This document shows positions 63,813-64,000 of a stretch of 64,000 bases of DNA, one piece after another (within the stretch, counting starts at the first letter, position 1; every line of letters begins with the position of its first letter). Source of the stretch: Elysia chlorotica (Eukaryota > Mollusca > Gastropoda > Plakobranchidae); contig RQTK01000231.1 in NCBI GenBank assembly GCA_003991915.1, positions 365,508 to 429,507 on the forward strand. Direction: 5' to 3'. Position numbers and translations under genes: made by a program. Under the pieces are notes generated by a model. It did no database searches. It had not been told where the DNA came from and saw only the letters and a list, made by a program, of their open reading frames with translations.

Positions 63813-64000
63813 TACATAATGTTCTACTAGGTTGGTGGACAGATAGATTAATACAAAAATAGATAGATGACAGATGTTGATAGGCCTAGATGAACATGCA
63901 TAGTTTGAAACAACCTAGTGGTCTTAACAAATTGGGTTATATTTTGTAAAGATCGATCTAGCTGACACTGCATTTAATATTTACTTTCATTATACATCTT

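Overview
The window looks like part of an animal nuclear genome, most likely a mollusc and probably a gastropod. This is inferred from AT-rich introns, phase-conserved GT-AG introns, metazoan gene families, many (GA)n/(CT)n tracts, and a dense tRNA-headed SINE family; the species cannot be fixed from sequence alone. There is no operon structure, no rRNA or functional tRNA gene, and no LTR retroelement or virus-like element that I could recognise.

Two host genes occupy most of the window, arranged head to head. On the minus strand (about 30.83 kb down to 11.61 kb) is a TAO kinase (TAOK family, STE20 group). I reconstruct 18 distinct coding exons: an N-terminal kinase domain with all catalytic residues, a serine-rich linker and a long coiled-coil tail. 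On the plus strand (37.78-56.74 kb) is an ABCB-type half-transporter with a four-helix N-terminal TMD0, a six-helix TMD and one complete nucleotide-binding domain. It most resembles the lysosomal TAPL/ABCB9 group. Between them lies about 7 kb with a promoter-like cluster near 31.9-32.2 kb (YY1-, NRF1-, ETS-, CRE- and CCAAT-like motifs) and a pile of LINE 3' ends.

The main oddity is three independent direct duplications. (1) 485-3763 and 5425-8654, downstream of TAOK, containing a 72-bp array. (2) 16453-19252 and 19356-22160, duplicating two consecutive TAOK coiled-coil exons in frame (309 nt). (3) 42736-44936 and 45809-47733, duplicating three consecutive ABC transporter exons (454 nt, not a multiple of 3). 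In both genes every exonic difference between copies is synonymous (4 of 4 and 15 of 15), although the introns differ by several percent or more. In the transporter, using both cassettes in one mRNA would break the frame, so the copies must be used exclusively, or one comes from another haplotype, paralogue or assembly join.

The second oddity is a 37-bp minisatellite whose unit is itself the exon-intron junction of the duplicated TAOK exon. It carries about 16 tandem copies of the 5' splice site in one duplicate and about 5-6 in the other. Using a distal donor would bring in an in-frame stop.

The rest is repeats: about 19 SINE copies or fragments, a TTAA-flanked MITE family in the transporter introns, I-like and RTE-like LINE ends, a mariner fragment, a 59-bp array made from the SINE tail just before the last transporter exon, and many microsatellites.
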